Assembly: GCA_027484725.1 (NCBI GenBank)
Contig: JAIXSK010000026.1
Span: forward strand, 1 to 64,000
Direction: 5' to 3'
Length of the DNA stretch: 64,000 nt
Origin: Flavobacterium sp.
GTDB lineage: Bacteria; Bacteroidota; Bacteroidia; Flavobacteriales; Flavobacteriaceae
The notes under the pieces are model-generated. The model saw nothing but the letters and a program-made list of their open reading frames with translations, searched no databases and was not told where the DNA came from. Both the position numbers and the translations under genes were made by a program. Positions 49,061 through 58,407 of this stretch are shown here, one piece after another (position 1 is the stretch's first letter; every line of letters begins with the position of its first letter).

Positions 49061-50767
49061 ATGAAAAAACTTTACATTTTGTTGTGCGCTGTAGTGAGTT
49101 CAGCGTCTTTTGCCCAAACTTTCTATTCAGAGAACATGGGTACTCCATCAGGAACAACCGCCATTAGCGCAAACTTATTCCAAAACTCAGCGCCTATTGT
49201 TTATTCAGGTACAGCTGATGTTCGTGCCACCACACCTTCTTCAGGATACAACGGTGCTTCAGCAGGTGGTAACGTTTTGATCAATGCCGTTGATGAATAT
49301 TTCCAAATCGATGGCTTAAACAGTTCAGCATACAATACTGCTGATTTGCAATTATCATTTGGAATCAACACACCGTCAAACGTTTCAAATGTATTAGTCG
49401 TTGAAGTAAGTACTGATGCCGGCGCCAATTGGTCACCGCTTACCTACACTCCCACTGCTACTGGTTGGACTTTGGCAACTATTGGCGGAGGAACTATTCC
49501 TTCGGCCGCCACCCTTTCGATTCGTTTCAAATCAACCACAACTTCACAATTCAGACTTGACGATGTTAAGTTGAGCAGTGTTTCAGCCTCATGTACTTTG
49601 TCATTAGGCGTTGCTACCGGAGTTTGTGATGGTTTTAATTTCGGTACTGATACATCTACGGTTACCCTTCCTTTTACCGGAGCTGGTAATGCTGTTTACA
49701 ATGTATCTGTTTCGCCAAACTTCGGAACAATTGGTGGCGATAATCCAAGTTCTGTCGCTGCCGGAAACATCATAATTTCTGGTCTTGCAGAAGGAAGCAC
49801 TTACACTGTAAATATTACCGGTGGTACTTGCAGCTTTACTGTGGCTGTAAGCACCCCAGAGTGTAAGCCGGTGAATCCATTGCCATTGCGCGAATCATTT
49901 AACTATGCTGTGGGTGCATCATTGGGTGCTCAAGAGTCATGGGCCAACATTAATTCTGGAGACAATATTCTAGTTGCATCTGGTAGTTTATCATACCCGA
50001 ATGCCGTAACTATTGGTAACTCTGTTAGTTTTACGGGTGCAGGAATTGATTGTTTCTCACCATTTACAGCAACTACTTCAGGAACCGTTTACGCTTCATT
50101 TATGATGAACGTAGCGGATATGACCAACATTACAACTGATTTATCAGAATCTTATTTTGCTGCATTAACCGATGCCAACAAGTCATTCAAAGCCAGAATG
50201 TTTTTTAAAAGAAACGGTACTCAATACCAATTAGGCTTTGATGCTGCTTCAACAACTACTAATTACGATGCTACACTTAGAAACATAGGTGATGTTGTTT
50301 ATGTAGTGATGGGTTATGATTTTGGCACCAATACTTTGAGTGCTTGGTTGAATCCAGATTTGACTACTTTTAACGCTTCTACTCCGGCTACTTTGACTTC
50401 TACTCCGGCAACAGCCATTACAGAATTGGGTGGCTTTATCATCCGTCAAGATGCTGACAACAGAACGCCAAGCATGGTGTTTGATGAACTAACAGTAGCT
50501 ACCGATATTACAAGCTTATTAGGCGTAAAACAAAACAATATTGCCGGTCTTGATGTTTATCCAAATCCGGTAACCAACGGCATGTTGTACATTAACACTG
50601 CTGCTAACCTTGAAAAAACTGTTGTTATTTACGACGTTTTAGGAAAACAAATCTTAAACACAACTGCAACTAACTCAGTAAATATTGCTTCGTTAAAATC
50701 AGGTTTGTACATCTTAAAAATTACTGAAGCTGGTAAAACAGCAACGAGTAAATTGGTGATTAAGTAA
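49061..50767 (+). CDS. Large secreted protein with T9SS sorting domain
   Basis: 568 aa. Signal peptide MKKLYILLCAVVSSASFAQ. A first beta-sandwich (about 20-175; FYSENMGTPSGTTAI, VLVVEVSTDAGANWSPL, FRLDDVKLSS) resembles choice-of-anchor/fibronectin-like domains. A short linker domain with Cys pairs follows, then a LamG-like region (about 280-490; LPLRESFNYAVGASLG, GFIIRQDADNRTPSMVFDELTV). A type A T9SS domain closes it (LDVYPNPVTNGMLYIN, VVIYDVLGKQIL, KSGLYILKI, KLVIK). Cell-surface or released; ligand unknown. Its sorting domain is a close relative of the one at 48634. Confidence 0.88.
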   Translation: MKKLYILLCAVVSSASFAQTFYSENMGTPSGTTAISANLFQNSAPIVYSGTADVRATTPSSGYNGASAGGNVLINAVDEYFQIDGLNSSAYNTADLQLSFGINTPSNVSNVLVVEVSTDAGANWSPLTYTPTATGWTLATIGGGTIPSAATLSIRFKSTTTSQFRLDDVKLSSVSASCTLSLGVATGVCDGFNFGTDTSTVTLPFTGAGNAVYNVSVSPNFGTIGGDNPSSVAAGNIIISGLAEGSTYTVNITGGTCSFTVAVSTPECKPVNPLPLRESFNYAVGASLGAQESWANINSGDNILVASGSLSYPNAVTIGNSVSFTGAGIDCFSPFTATTSGTVYASFMMNVADMTNITTDLSESYFAALTDANKSFKARMFFKRNGTQYQLGFDAASTTTNYDATLRNIGDVVYVVMGYDFGTNTLSAWLNPDLTTFNASTPATLTSTPATAITELGGFIIRQDADNRTPSMVFDELTVATDITSLLGVKQNNIAGLDVYPNPVTNGMLYINTAANLEKTVVIYDVLGKQILNTTATNSVNIASLKSGLYILKITEAGKTATSKLVIK

Positions 50768-50789
50768 GTATTACCAAACTATAACAAAA

Positions 50790-50819
50790 AACGCCAACCT
50801 CACCGTTGGCGTTTTTTTT
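50790..50819 (+). terminator. Terminator of the T9SS protein gene
   Basis: ACGCCAAC (50791-50798) and GTTGGCGT (50805-50812), perfect 8-bp stem, then a T run. Confidence 0.9.
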
Positions 50820-50824
50820 ATTGG

Positions 50825-50832
50825 TATTTTTG
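50825..50832 (+). promoter_or_regulatory. -7 element of the LuxE-like gene
   Basis: TATTTTTG, exact TAnnTTTG, 22 nt before the TTG start at 50855. It supports a short leader and a non-ATG start. Confidence 0.5.
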
Positions 50833-50854
50833 CCCACTCAAAAAATGTTTATCA

Positions 50855-51835
50855 TTGATTCCGTCTGACGATATATTTACCCTCAGCAGCCGCAAAGCTT
50901 TTGACAAACTTGCGCTCAAAGTGTTTCGGTACCAACACGAGCACAATGTGGTGTATCGTGCTTTTTGCAATTATTTAAACATAGAGGTTCAGCAAGTAAA
51001 AACCATCGCGCAAATTCCGTTTTTGCCCATACAGTTTTTTAAAAGTCACGAGGTGATTTGTGGCGCGCCTGTAGTTGAACAAATCTTTACCAGCAGCGGA
51101 ACCACAGGTATGAGCACCAGTCAGCATTTAGTCAGTAATGTTTCGCTGTATGAGCAAAGTTATCGTTTGGGCTTTTCAGAATTTTACGGCAACATTCAAG
51201 ATTATGTGGTTTTGGCCTTGCTTCCGTCCTATCTCGAACGCGAAGGCTCATCATTGATTTATATGGTTGATGACCTCATCAAGCGCAGCGAACAACCCGA
51301 GAGCGGATTCTACTTGCACAACACTGATGCATTGGCCGAAAAATTAAAAAAACTCGATGCCTCAGGTCAAAATGTAATGCTTATAGGCGTGACTTATGCT
51401 TTGCTTGATTTGGTGGAACAGCATTCGTTTGCGCTACAAAATACGATTGTCATGGAAACCGGCGGTATGAAAGGCCGCAGACGAGAGATGATCCGCGAAG
51501 AACTACATCAAGTTTTGTGTCAGGGTTTTGGCGTACCATCCATTCACTCTGAATACGGTATGACCGAATTGCTCTCACAAGCTTATTCTTTGGGCGAAGG
51601 TATTTTTGAATGTCCGCCTTGGATGCACATTTTGGTGCGCGACACTGAAGATCCATTGCAATACATCAATTACGGCAAAACCGGCGGGCTCAACGTCATT
51701 GATTTGGCCAACCTTAATTCATGCGCCTTTATTGCTACCCAAGATTTGGGAAAACAATACGAAAACGGCAGTTTTGAAGTGCTCGGACGTTTTGACCACA
51801 GCGATATTCGCGGTTGTAATTTAATGGTTATGTAA
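50855..51835 (+). CDS. LuxE-like acyl-protein synthetase / acyltransferase, TTG start
   Basis: 326 aa. LuxE-type adenylating fold: QIPFLPIQFFKSHEVI, FTSSGTTGMSTSQHLV (the Ser/Thr-Gly loop that binds ATP), METGGMKGRRREMIREEL, SEYGMTELLSQAYS. LuxE activates fatty acids; in Bacteroidetes the partner and product are not settled. No in-frame ATG exists between the terminator at 50790-50819 and the conserved N terminus (IPSDDIFTLSSRKAF), and the ATG at 50845 is out of frame, so translation must begin at TTG 50855. Convergent with tyrS. Confidence 0.85.
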   Translation: MIPSDDIFTLSSRKAFDKLALKVFRYQHEHNVVYRAFCNYLNIEVQQVKTIAQIPFLPIQFFKSHEVICGAPVVEQIFTSSGTTGMSTSQHLVSNVSLYEQSYRLGFSEFYGNIQDYVVLALLPSYLEREGSSLIYMVDDLIKRSEQPESGFYLHNTDALAEKLKKLDASGQNVMLIGVTYALLDLVEQHSFALQNTIVMETGGMKGRRREMIREELHQVLCQGFGVPSIHSEYGMTELLSQAYSLGEGIFECPPWMHILVRDTEDPLQYINYGKTGGLNVIDLANLNSCAFIATQDLGKQYENGSFEVLGRFDHSDIRGCNLMVM

Positions 51836-51842
51836 GGCAGAA

Positions 51843-53141
51843 TTATACCGCTCTGAGTACAAAATAATTTTTCTTTCCGCGTTGCAAAAGCACAAACTCA
51901 TCGTTGATCAAATCAGCAGCAGTGAGCGTAAAACCTTCTGTAACTTTTTCGCGATTAACTGAAATCGAATTTTCTTGCAACGCTCTTCTGGCCTCTCCAT
52001 TTGATTTTAAAAAGCCTGATTTCTCGTTGAGCAAAACCACAATATCCATTCCGGATTGTACTTCAGATTTAGCCACTTCAGCTTGCGGAACTCCGTCAAA
52101 AACTTCTAAAAAAGTAGCGGTATCAAGTTGTTTCAAATCTTCAGAAGTAGCATTTCCAAACAAAATATTTGATGCTTGAACGGCTTTTTCATAAGCTGCT
52201 CTTGAATGCACAAACACCGTCACTTCTTCGGCCAATTTGCGTTGTAAAGCTCGTAGATGTGGCGCTTGTTGATGTTCTTCAATCAAAGCATTGATCGTTG
52301 GCTCATCCAAAAAGGTAAAAATTTTGATGTATTTTTCAGCATCTACATCGGTCGTGTTGAGCCAGAATTGATAGAATTTATAGACCGAAGTCTTATCGGC
52401 ATCCAACCAAATATTGCCGCCTTCAGATTTTCCGAATTTTGAACCGTCCGATTTTGTAATCAGCGGACAAGTCATCGCAAAAGCTTCTTTGGCTCCGTCA
52501 GGATTCATGCGGCGCACCAGCTCGGTTCCGGTAGTAATATTGCCCCACTGATCGCTTCCGCCCATTTGCAAAACACAGTTGTAATGCTTGTGCAGATGGT
52601 AAAAATCATATCCTTGAATCAGCTGGTAGGTAAACTCGGTAAATGACATGCCCTCGCCTTCGCCTGAGAGCCGTTTCTTGACCGAATCTTTGGCCATCAT
52701 ATAATTGACGGTGATGCGTTTGCCCACTTCACGCGCAAAATCAATAAAGGTGAAGTTTTTCATCCAATCGTAATTGTTTACCAAAATAGGCGCATTGGCC
52801 GCAGTTGATTCAAAATTGATAAAGCGCGACAAAACGCGTTTGATGCCTTCAACGTTGTGGTTAAGGGTGGCTTCATCAAGCAAATTACGCTCGTCTGATT
52901 TTCCGGACGGATCGCCAATCATACCCGTAGCACCGCCCACCAAAGCAATGGGTTTGTGGCCAAAACGCTCCAAATGTACAAGCAGAATTATGGGCACCAA
53001 ACTACCAATGTGCAACGAATCTGAAGTCGGATCAAAACCAATATAAGCTGTGGTCATTTCTTTGAGCAGTTGTTCTTCGGTTCCGGGCATCATATCATGC
53101 ACCAATCCGCGCCATTGCAATTCTGTTACTAGGTTTTTCAT
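51843..53141 (-). CDS. tyrS: Tyrosyl-tRNA synthetase
   Basis: 432 aa, class I synthetase of the bacterial TyrRS type. HIGH-like motif [10 protein letters not shown] (near residue 43), KMSKS-like motif [11 protein letters not shown] (near 235), tyrosine pocket [18 protein letters not shown] and [12 protein letters not shown], and a C-terminal S4 RNA-binding domain ([20 protein letters not shown]). It charges tRNA-Tyr. A -7 element TATCTTTG lies at 53183-53190 (minus). Confidence 0.97.
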   Translation of the reverse strand: MKNLVTELQWRGLVHDMMPGTEEQLLKEMTTAYIGFDPTSDSLHIGSLVPIILLVHLERFGHKPIALVGGATGMIGDPSGKSDERNLLDEATLNHNVEGIKRVLSRFINFESTAANAPILVNNYDWMKNFTFIDFAREVGKRITVNYMMAKDSVKKRLSGEGEGMSFTEFTYQLIQGYDFYHLHKHYNCVLQMGGSDQWGNITTGTELVRRMNPDGAKEAFAMTCPLITKSDGSKFGKSEGGNIWLDADKTSVYKFYQFWLNTTDVDAEKYIKIFTFLDEPTINALIEEHQQAPHLRALQRKLAEEVTVFVHSRAAYEKAVQASNILFGNATSEDLKQLDTATFLEVFDGVPQAEVAKSEVQSGMDIVVLLNEKSGFLKSNGEARRALQENSISVNREKVTEGFTLTAADLINDEFVLLQRGKKNYFVLRAV

Positions 53142-53182
53142 ATCGATGTTTTTAACGGGCCGCTGTGTTGATTCGGCGAGCG

Positions 53183-53190
53183 CAAAGATA
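53183..53190 (-). promoter_or_regulatory. -7 element of tyrS
   Basis: TATCTTTG on the minus strand, exact TAnnTTTG, 41 nt before the ATG. The intergenic region is shared with the divergent epimerase gene. No T-box leader is seen. Confidence 0.5.
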
Positions 53191-53227
53191 GTTTTAATTG
53201 TAGAATTTGAAAATCCAACAATCTATT

Positions 53228-53235
53228 TATCTTTA
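53228..53235 (+). promoter_or_regulatory. -7 element of the epimerase gene (very short leader)
   Basis: TATCTTTA lies only 4 nt before ATG 53240, so the transcript would have almost no leader. Confidence 0.4.
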
Positions 53236-53239
53236 CAAA

Positions 53240-54241
53240 ATGATACTCATCACTGGCGCCTCCGGATTAGTCGGATCACATTTAACCCTTGAACTGCTCC
53301 AACGCGGGCATAACATTCGAGCTTTGTATCGCAGCGATTCTTCTTTAAATAAAGTCCGCGATTTATTCAAAATCTACCAGCAAGAACATTTGTTTGATCA
53401 GGCACAATGGGTCAAAGCCAACATTACAGATATTCCGTCTTTAGAACCCGTTTTTGAAAACATTCAAGAAGTATATCACTGTGCCGCACTGATTTCATTT
53501 GATCCGGCTGATGAAAAAAAACTGCGCAAAATTAACATTGAGGGCACCGCAAATGTGGTAAATCTTTGTCTGGATTTTGGGGTTGAAAAACTGTGCTATG
53601 TAAGTTCGATTGCCGCCATAGGCCCATCGCTCATTGAAGGTTCAACCATAGATGAAACTACAGATTGGAACCCCGAGCACAACCACAGCGATTATGCAAT
53701 TTCAAAACACGGCGCCGAAATGGAAGTCTGGCGCGGGCAGCAAGAAGGCTTATCGGTGCGCATCATTAATCCGGGCGTGATTCTCGGACCCGGCTTTTGG
53801 CAACAAGGCAGCGGCGTTATTTTTGATCGTGTGGCAAAAGGCCTACTGTTTTACACGCGCGGAACCACTGGATTTGTAGGTATTGAAGATGTTGTGCGCT
53901 GTATTGTTCAGAGTATGAATGAAGAAAATTCAGGCGAACAATTCATTGCTGTGGCTGCGCATCAATCATATGAATGGCTCGTTAAAAACATCGCGAGCGG
54001 CCTCAAGGTTTCAGGTCCAAAAACATATATTCCTTTATGGATGTGTGTTTTAGCCGCAAGAATTGACGGTGTTTTGAGTTGGTTCGGAAAAAAAAGAACC
54101 CTGAGTTTATCCATGGCCAAAAGTCTGCACAGTCATGATCAATACGAAAACAAAAAAGCGCAAAATCAATTGGGCATTTCGTTTGAATCATTAGAAGAAA
54201 CCATTGCCAAAATGTGTGCTTTTTACCGCAAGGAAAACTAA
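53240..54241 (+). CDS. NAD-dependent epimerase/dehydratase (extended SDR)
   Basis: 333 aa. ATG 53240 opens MILITGASGLVGSHLTLEL, with the NAD-binding GxxGxxG loop in the first strand; the reading frame extends upstream to 53207 but without family features. Further SDR marks: VYHCAALISFDP, the Ser of SSIAAIGPS and the catalytic YAISKHGAE. It resembles dihydroflavonol-reductase-like and sterol-dehydrogenase-like SDRs, substrate unknown. Its stop abuts that of the DUF4296 gene (convergent, zero gap). Confidence 0.9.
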   Translation: MILITGASGLVGSHLTLELLQRGHNIRALYRSDSSLNKVRDLFKIYQQEHLFDQAQWVKANITDIPSLEPVFENIQEVYHCAALISFDPADEKKLRKINIEGTANVVNLCLDFGVEKLCYVSSIAAIGPSLIEGSTIDETTDWNPEHNHSDYAISKHGAEMEVWRGQQEGLSVRIINPGVILGPGFWQQGSGVIFDRVAKGLLFYTRGTTGFVGIEDVVRCIVQSMNEENSGEQFIAVAAHQSYEWLVKNIASGLKVSGPKTYIPLWMCVLAARIDGVLSWFGKKRTLSLSMAKSLHSHDQYENKKAQNQLGISFESLEETIAKMCAFYRKEN

Positions 54242-54628
54242 TTATTCAACTTTAGGCAAGTCCATAATCGGAATCGGCTCTTCTTTTCCAATGGCTTTTT
54301 CGGCAGCTTCTTTTTCTTTTGTCAAACGCTCGTTGACTTGTTCGTACATTTTTTTGTACAATTCTATCTGTGCAATATAATACCGATTGCTTTGTACCAG
54401 CTGGGTACTGTCTACCTTATATTTTTTATAAATATAGGCCCGCGTATTGATGGTAGGCTTTCCCGGCGAATAAGGCGCTTGGGTTCTGATGGCGTCAAGC
54501 AAAGCCATATCATAGAGAATCTCGACCATTTGTTTTTCGGGAATCAGGTTTTTGGGCTTGTGCACCGGTTGATCGTTACAGGCCGAAAATCCGAACAAGA
54601 TCAGTAAAAACAAAACAATTTTTTTCAT
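54242..54628 (-). CDS. DUF4296 lipoprotein
   Basis: 128 aa from ATG 54628; 12 more residues could be read upstream inside pyrC. Lipobox signal MKKIVLFLLILFGFSAC. The mature part NLIPEKQMVEILYDMALLDAIR, YIYKKYKVDSTQLVQSNRYY is the DUF4296 signature. Bacteroidetes-specific and often next to pyrC. Function unknown. It follows pyrC after 4 nt, so it is in the same operon. Confidence 0.92.
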   Translation of the reverse strand: MKKIVLFLLILFGFSACNDQPVHKPKNLIPEKQMVEILYDMALLDAIRTQAPYSPGKPTINTRAYIYKKYKVDSTQLVQSNRYYIAQIELYKKMYEQVNERLTKEKEAAEKAIGKEEPIPIMDLPKVE

Positions 54629-54632
54629 GTTT

Positions 54633-55970
54633 CTATCGATTAAACAACAAACGCTTCCCAGCATGCACTTGGTTTACTTTTTGGTTTTCATAGACCAAAG
54701 TACCATTGACAAAAGTATGGGTAATGGCGGCTTGAAATGTCTGACCCTCAAAAGGAGACCAGCCGCAATGATACAAAATATTTTCTCGTGTTACTGTATG
54801 CGGCAGATTCGGATGTACCACGGCCAAGTCAGCATAATAGCCTTCACGAATAAATCCTCGGTCTTGAATTTTAAAAACAATCGCCAAATTATGTGCTGTT
54901 TTCTCTACAATTTTTTCAACCGAAATCATTCCTTGACGATGCTTTTCAAACAAAGCCGGAAGCACATGTTGCACCAACGGACCTCCCGATGGAGCCAAAA
55001 GATAAGGCTGACTCTTTTCTGTCAAAGTATGCGGCGCATGATCCGTGGCAATCACATCAATGCGGTCATCCAGTAAAGCTTTCCAGATGGCATCGCGGTC
55101 AGCAGGGGTTTTTACGGCCGGATTCCACTTGATGAAATTGCCTTTTTGAGCGTAATCATCATTCGAAAACCACAAATGATGCAAACAAACCTCAGCGGTA
55201 ATTTGTTTTTGTTCAAGCGGAATTTGATTCGTGAATAAATCCATTTCTATGGCTGTAGACAAATGAAAAACATGCAATCGCGCACCGGTTTTTTGGGCCA
55301 AAGCAATGGCTTTTGAAGATGATAAATAGCAAGCTTCTGCACTGCGAATCAAATGATGCGCGGTAACCGGGACAGCATCGCCATAGATTTCTTGGTAGTG
55401 TGCCAAGTTGTTTTTGATGGTTTGCTCATCTTCGCAGTGCACCGCAATGAGCAGCGGTGTTGACGAAAAAATCGCCTCGAGTGCTTGTGGGTTATCAACG
55501 AGCATATTGCCGGTTGATGAACCCATAAAAATCTTGAGCCCAGCCACATTGTGTCGGTTGGTTTTAAGGATTTCCTCAAGATTATCATTGGTGGCGCCCA
55601 TCATAAACGAATAATTGGCATACGAGCTTTGGGCAGCAATTTGATATTTTTGTTCGAGTAATTCTTGGGTAACCGCATTGGGCACCGTGTTGGGCTGTTC
55701 AATAAAAGAAGTCACTCCTCCGGCTACGGCTGCTCTGGATTCAGAGGCAATGTTGCCTTTGTGGGTCAGACCCGGTTCTCGAAAATGCACTTGGTCGTCA
55801 ATCATGCCCGGAATCAAATACGAGCCTTGAAGGTCAATTATTTTGGCGTTTACGGGTGTTGATATATCCCCGGCTATTTTTTCAATGCGTTCACCAGAAA
55901 GCAAAACATCGCCTTCGAAGATTTTTCCTTCATTGACAATGCGCGCATTTTTAATCAGCGTTGTAGACAT
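54633..55970 (-). CDS. pyrC: Dihydroorotase
   Basis: 445 aa from ATG 55970, which overlaps the upstream stop by 1 nt (TAATG). Metal ligands: QVHFREPGLTHKG (HxH position read as VHF with conserved DDQVHFR), carbamylated-Lys region GLKIFMGSSTGNMLVDN, VHCEDE, VFHLST and IATDHAPHT. It closes carbamoyl aspartate to dihydroorotate in pyrimidine synthesis. The first metal pair DxH reads DDQVHFRE; the HxH form is D-x-VHFR in this class. Operon: mannosyltransferase-pyrC-DUF4296. Confidence 0.94.
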   Translation of the reverse strand: MSTTLIKNARIVNEGKIFEGDVLLSGERIEKIAGDISTPVNAKIIDLQGSYLIPGMIDDQVHFREPGLTHKGNIASESRAAVAGGVTSFIEQPNTVPNAVTQELLEQKYQIAAQSSYANYSFMMGATNDNLEEILKTNRHNVAGLKIFMGSSTGNMLVDNPQALEAIFSSTPLLIAVHCEDEQTIKNNLAHYQEIYGDAVPVTAHHLIRSAEACYLSSSKAIALAQKTGARLHVFHLSTAIEMDLFTNQIPLEQKQITAEVCLHHLWFSNDDYAQKGNFIKWNPAVKTPADRDAIWKALLDDRIDVIATDHAPHTLTEKSQPYLLAPSGGPLVQHVLPALFEKHRQGMISVEKIVEKTAHNLAIVFKIQDRGFIREGYYADLAVVHPNLPHTVTRENILYHCGWSPFEGQTFQAAITHTFVNGTLVYENQKVNQVHAGKRLLFNR

Positions 55971-56695
55971 TATAATTGATTGAAAAGTTTTCTGATTCTC
56001 AAAGCAATTACACCCCATACCGCTTCTTGAATGATGGCGTTGCTCATTTTGGATTGCCCTTTGGTTCGGTCGGTAAAAATAATCGGAACCTCAACCATTT
56101 TACATTTTTGCACATAAGCGCGGTATTTCATCTCAATCTGAAAGGCGTAACCAATGAACTTGATCCGATTGATGTTGATTTTTTTAAGCGCGCTGCTGCG
56201 GTAACAAATAAAACCTGCCGTGGCATCGTGCACTTTCATGCCGGTGATCATTTTAACGTAAATAGAGGCAAAATAAGACATCAGCACTCGACTCAGCGGC
56301 CAATTGACCACATTCACTCCGGATATGTATCGCGAGCCTATGGCCACCTCGGCACCGTCTATTGAACACGCTTTGTATAGATGAATCAAATCAGCCGGAT
56401 TGTGTGAAAAATCGGCATCCATTTCAAAAATATAGTCGTATTGACGTGCCAAAGCCCAATTAAATCCATGCACATAGGCGGTTCCCAAACCTGCTTTCTG
56501 CATTCTCTTTTCTAAATACAAGCGCTCCGGAAACTCGCTTTGCATGCGCTTGACAATTTCTGAAGTTCCATCGGGTGAATTGTCATCAACAATCAAAACA
56601 TCAAAAGGCTCTTCCAGCAAAAATACCGCACGAATAATGTCTTGAATGTTTTCACTTTCATTATAAGTAGGAATAATAACGAGCGATGAATGCAT
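55970..56695 (-). CDS. Polyprenol monophosphomannose synthase (DPM1-like GT2)
   Basis: 241 aa. GT2 fold: VIIPTYNESENI, FDVLIVDDNSPDGTSEIV, GLGTAYVHGFNWAL, YIFEMDADFSHNP with the DxD-like metal site. It has no C-terminal membrane anchor, as in the short DPM1 form. It makes polyprenyl-phosphate-mannose (or another hexose) as a membrane donor for protein O-glycosylation, which is common in this phylum. First gene of the operon with pyrC; a -7 element TATTTTTG (minus, 56718-56725) precedes it. Confidence 0.92.
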   Translation of the reverse strand: MHSSLVIIPTYNESENIQDIIRAVFLLEEPFDVLIVDDNSPDGTSEIVKRMQSEFPERLYLEKRMQKAGLGTAYVHGFNWALARQYDYIFEMDADFSHNPADLIHLYKACSIDGAEVAIGSRYISGVNVVNWPLSRVLMSYFASIYVKMITGMKVHDATAGFICYRSSALKKININRIKFIGYAFQIEMKYRAYVQKCKMVEVPIIFTDRTKGQSKMSNAIIQEAVWGVIALRIRKLFNQL

Positions 56696-56818
56696 TATTA
56701 GCGTAATTCTGATGCGGCAAAAATACGTTTTTTAGTCAACTCCCCTCTTAAGAAAACAATAATTATAAGCCAATTTGATTAAAAAGATCGTTCGCTGTGA
56801 AGCGGCTGCTAATTTTAT

Positions 56819-56826
56819 TAATTTTG
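56819..56826 (+). promoter_or_regulatory. -7 element of the DUF4271 gene
   Basis: TAATTTTG, exact TAnnTTTG, 8-11 nt before the two possible ATGs (56835 and 56838). It excludes the longer reading from 56775. Confidence 0.5.
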
Positions 56827-56837
56827 CGGCTGATATG

Positions 56838-57500
56838 ATGGATATTTTCTTTGAACCGCGTACAATTGGCGCCCGTGATTGGGCCACCATTACTTTTGTT
56901 CTGCTCTTAATTGTGATAGTGGTGGTGAAATCTGTTTTTGAAACGCGTTTTCAAGAATTTATTCGATTGGCCTTTACGGATAAATACCTCAAAGTTTATC
57001 GCGATTCATCCTATTTAATGAGTGGCTTTACGATATTTCTATTCTTTATGCAACTGGCATCATTGGCCTTTTTCATTCAACTGATGTTGCACCACTTTTT
57101 TCAGACTTCAAAAACCGATGGTATTTTGTTTATTCAAATCCTCACATTTGTGGGCGTTTTTGTGCTTTCAAAATTTCTGATAGAGAAAATTATTGCAACC
57201 GCGTTTAATATTGAAGAGTTCACAGACCAATACAATTTGCAAAAAGTAAGCTACCGAACCTATGTTGGTTTGCTTTTACTGCCTATTAACGCAATCTTGT
57301 TTTACAATTCTGAACCGTCAAATTTTCTGATATATTTCTTAATTGTTGTGATATTGTTATCAAACATGTTAACTTACATCATTTCTTTAAAGAATTACCA
57401 AAATTTACTGCTCAGCAAGTTGTTTTATTTTATTTTATATCTTTGCGCACTCGAAATAGCGCCCTACTATTTCATCTATTATTGGTTTACAAAAAGTTAG
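56838..57500 (+). CDS. DUF4271 membrane protein
   Basis: 220 aa from ATG 56838 (ATG 56835 is equally possible). Six membrane helices. The conserved opening MDIFFEPRTIGARDWATITFV and the ending KNYQNLLLSKLFYFILYLCALEIAPYYF (read in two parts) match DUF4271. Found across Bacteroidetes next to hemD, as here; function unknown. The stop lies 10 nt before the hemD ATG. A promoter for hemD lies inside its last codons. Confidence 0.9.
   Translation: MDIFFEPRTIGARDWATITFVLLLIVIVVVKSVFETRFQEFIRLAFTDKYLKVYRDSSYLMSGFTIFLFFMQLASLAFFIQLMLHHFFQTSKTDGILFIQILTFVGVFVLSKFLIEKIIATAFNIEEFTDQYNLQKVSYRTYVGLLLLPINAILFYNSEPSNFLIYFLIVVILLSNMLTYIISLKNYQNLLLSKLFYFILYLCALEIAPYYFIYYWFTKS
57438..57445 (+). promoter_or_regulatory. 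Internal -7 element of hemD
   Basis: TATCTTTG within the 3' end of the DUF4271 gene, 65 nt before the hemD ATG, allows separate expression of hemD. Confidence 0.45.
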
Positions 57501-57510
57501 CATACAGATT

Positions 57511-58269
57511 ATGTCAAACATGAAAGTGAAAACGATTTTGGTGTCGCAACCCGAGCCTAAAGTAGAGAATTCTCCGTACTTTGAGTTGCAACAAAAACAC
57601 AAAGTCAAGATAGATTTCAGACCTTTCATCCACGTTGAAGGTGTTAGCGCGAAAGACGTCAGACAGCAAAAAATCGACCTCAATAATTTCACCGCCATCA
57701 TCTTAACAAGCAAAAATTCGGTCGATCACTTTTTTAGGGTAGCCGAAGAAATGCGATATAAAGTCCCTGAAACGCTTAAATATTTCTGCCAATCTGAAGC
57801 CATTGCTTTTTACTTGCAGAAATATGTCGTTTATCGCAAACGCAAAATATATGTGGGCCAAAAGGATTTTGCCGACATGGCTCCGCTGATCAAAAAATAC
57901 AAAGACGAGAAGTTCTTGTTGCCGGCTTCAGACCAATTAAACGCAGATGCGCCACAAACGTTGAACAACTTAAAAGTCAATTGGACACAAGGTACTTTTT
58001 ACAAAACCGTGATGAGCGATTTGTCAGATTTGGCCGATGTATACTATGATATTTTGGCGTTCTTTAGTCCAACCGGAATCAAATCATTGTTTATGAATTT
58101 TCCAGACTTTCAGCAAAACAATACACGCATTGCTGTTTTTGGAAGCACTACACAAAAAGAAGCTTTGGAACACGGCTTGAGAATTGACATCTTGGCGCCA
58201 ACTCCTGAAACACCCTCTATGACAATGGCTCTAGAAAAATACATCGCCGAAGCCAACAAAACAAAATAA
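57511..58269 (+). CDS. hemD: Uroporphyrinogen-III synthase (HemD family)
   Basis: 252 aa. Two-lobed HemD fold: KTILVSQPEPKVENSPYFEL, IDFRPFIHVEGV, FTAIILTSKNSVDHFFR, then YDILAFFSPTGIKSLF and IAVFGSTTQKEALEHGLRIDI. The AFFSPTGI and SKNSVD phrases mark the interface loops of the family. It cyclises hydroxymethylbilane to uroporphyrinogen III. The first ATG 57511 and ATG 57520 are both possible. Other hem genes are not in the window. Confidence 0.87.
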   Translation: MSNMKVKTILVSQPEPKVENSPYFELQQKHKVKIDFRPFIHVEGVSAKDVRQQKIDLNNFTAIILTSKNSVDHFFRVAEEMRYKVPETLKYFCQSEAIAFYLQKYVVYRKRKIYVGQKDFADMAPLIKKYKDEKFLLPASDQLNADAPQTLNNLKVNWTQGTFYKTVMSDLSDLADVYYDILAFFSPTGIKSLFMNFPDFQQNNTRIAVFGSTTQKEALEHGLRIDILAPTPETPSMTMALEKYIAEANKTK

Positions 58270-58274
58270 AATTC

Positions 58275-58300
58275 AAGGTCTGTTCGTCGCAGGCCTTTGT
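58275..58300 (+). terminator. Probable terminator of hemD
   Basis: AAGGTCTG (58275-58282) pairs with CAGGCCTT (58290-58297) with one G-T; only a weak T tract follows. Confidence 0.45.
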
Positions 58301-58391
58301 TAATTAAAGCAGTTTCTTACAGTGCAATCGTTTTCGAAGTTATTTTTTCTTAAAGAAACTTTAATTCGCTTTCACGCCCGAGTAGTTTGCT

Positions 58392-58399
58392 TAATTTTG
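58392..58399 (+). promoter_or_regulatory. -7 element of the RND operon
   Basis: TAATTTTG, exact TAnnTTTG, 8 nt before ATG 58408. A TTG triplet occurs at 58387-58389, too close to be a -33 box. Confidence 0.45.
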
Positions 58400-58407
58400 A
58401 ACCCCAA

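Noticed and set aside
54627..55076. 149-codon frame antisense to pyrC
   Set aside because: No promoter or family features, and the opposite strand encodes a clear dihydroorotase.
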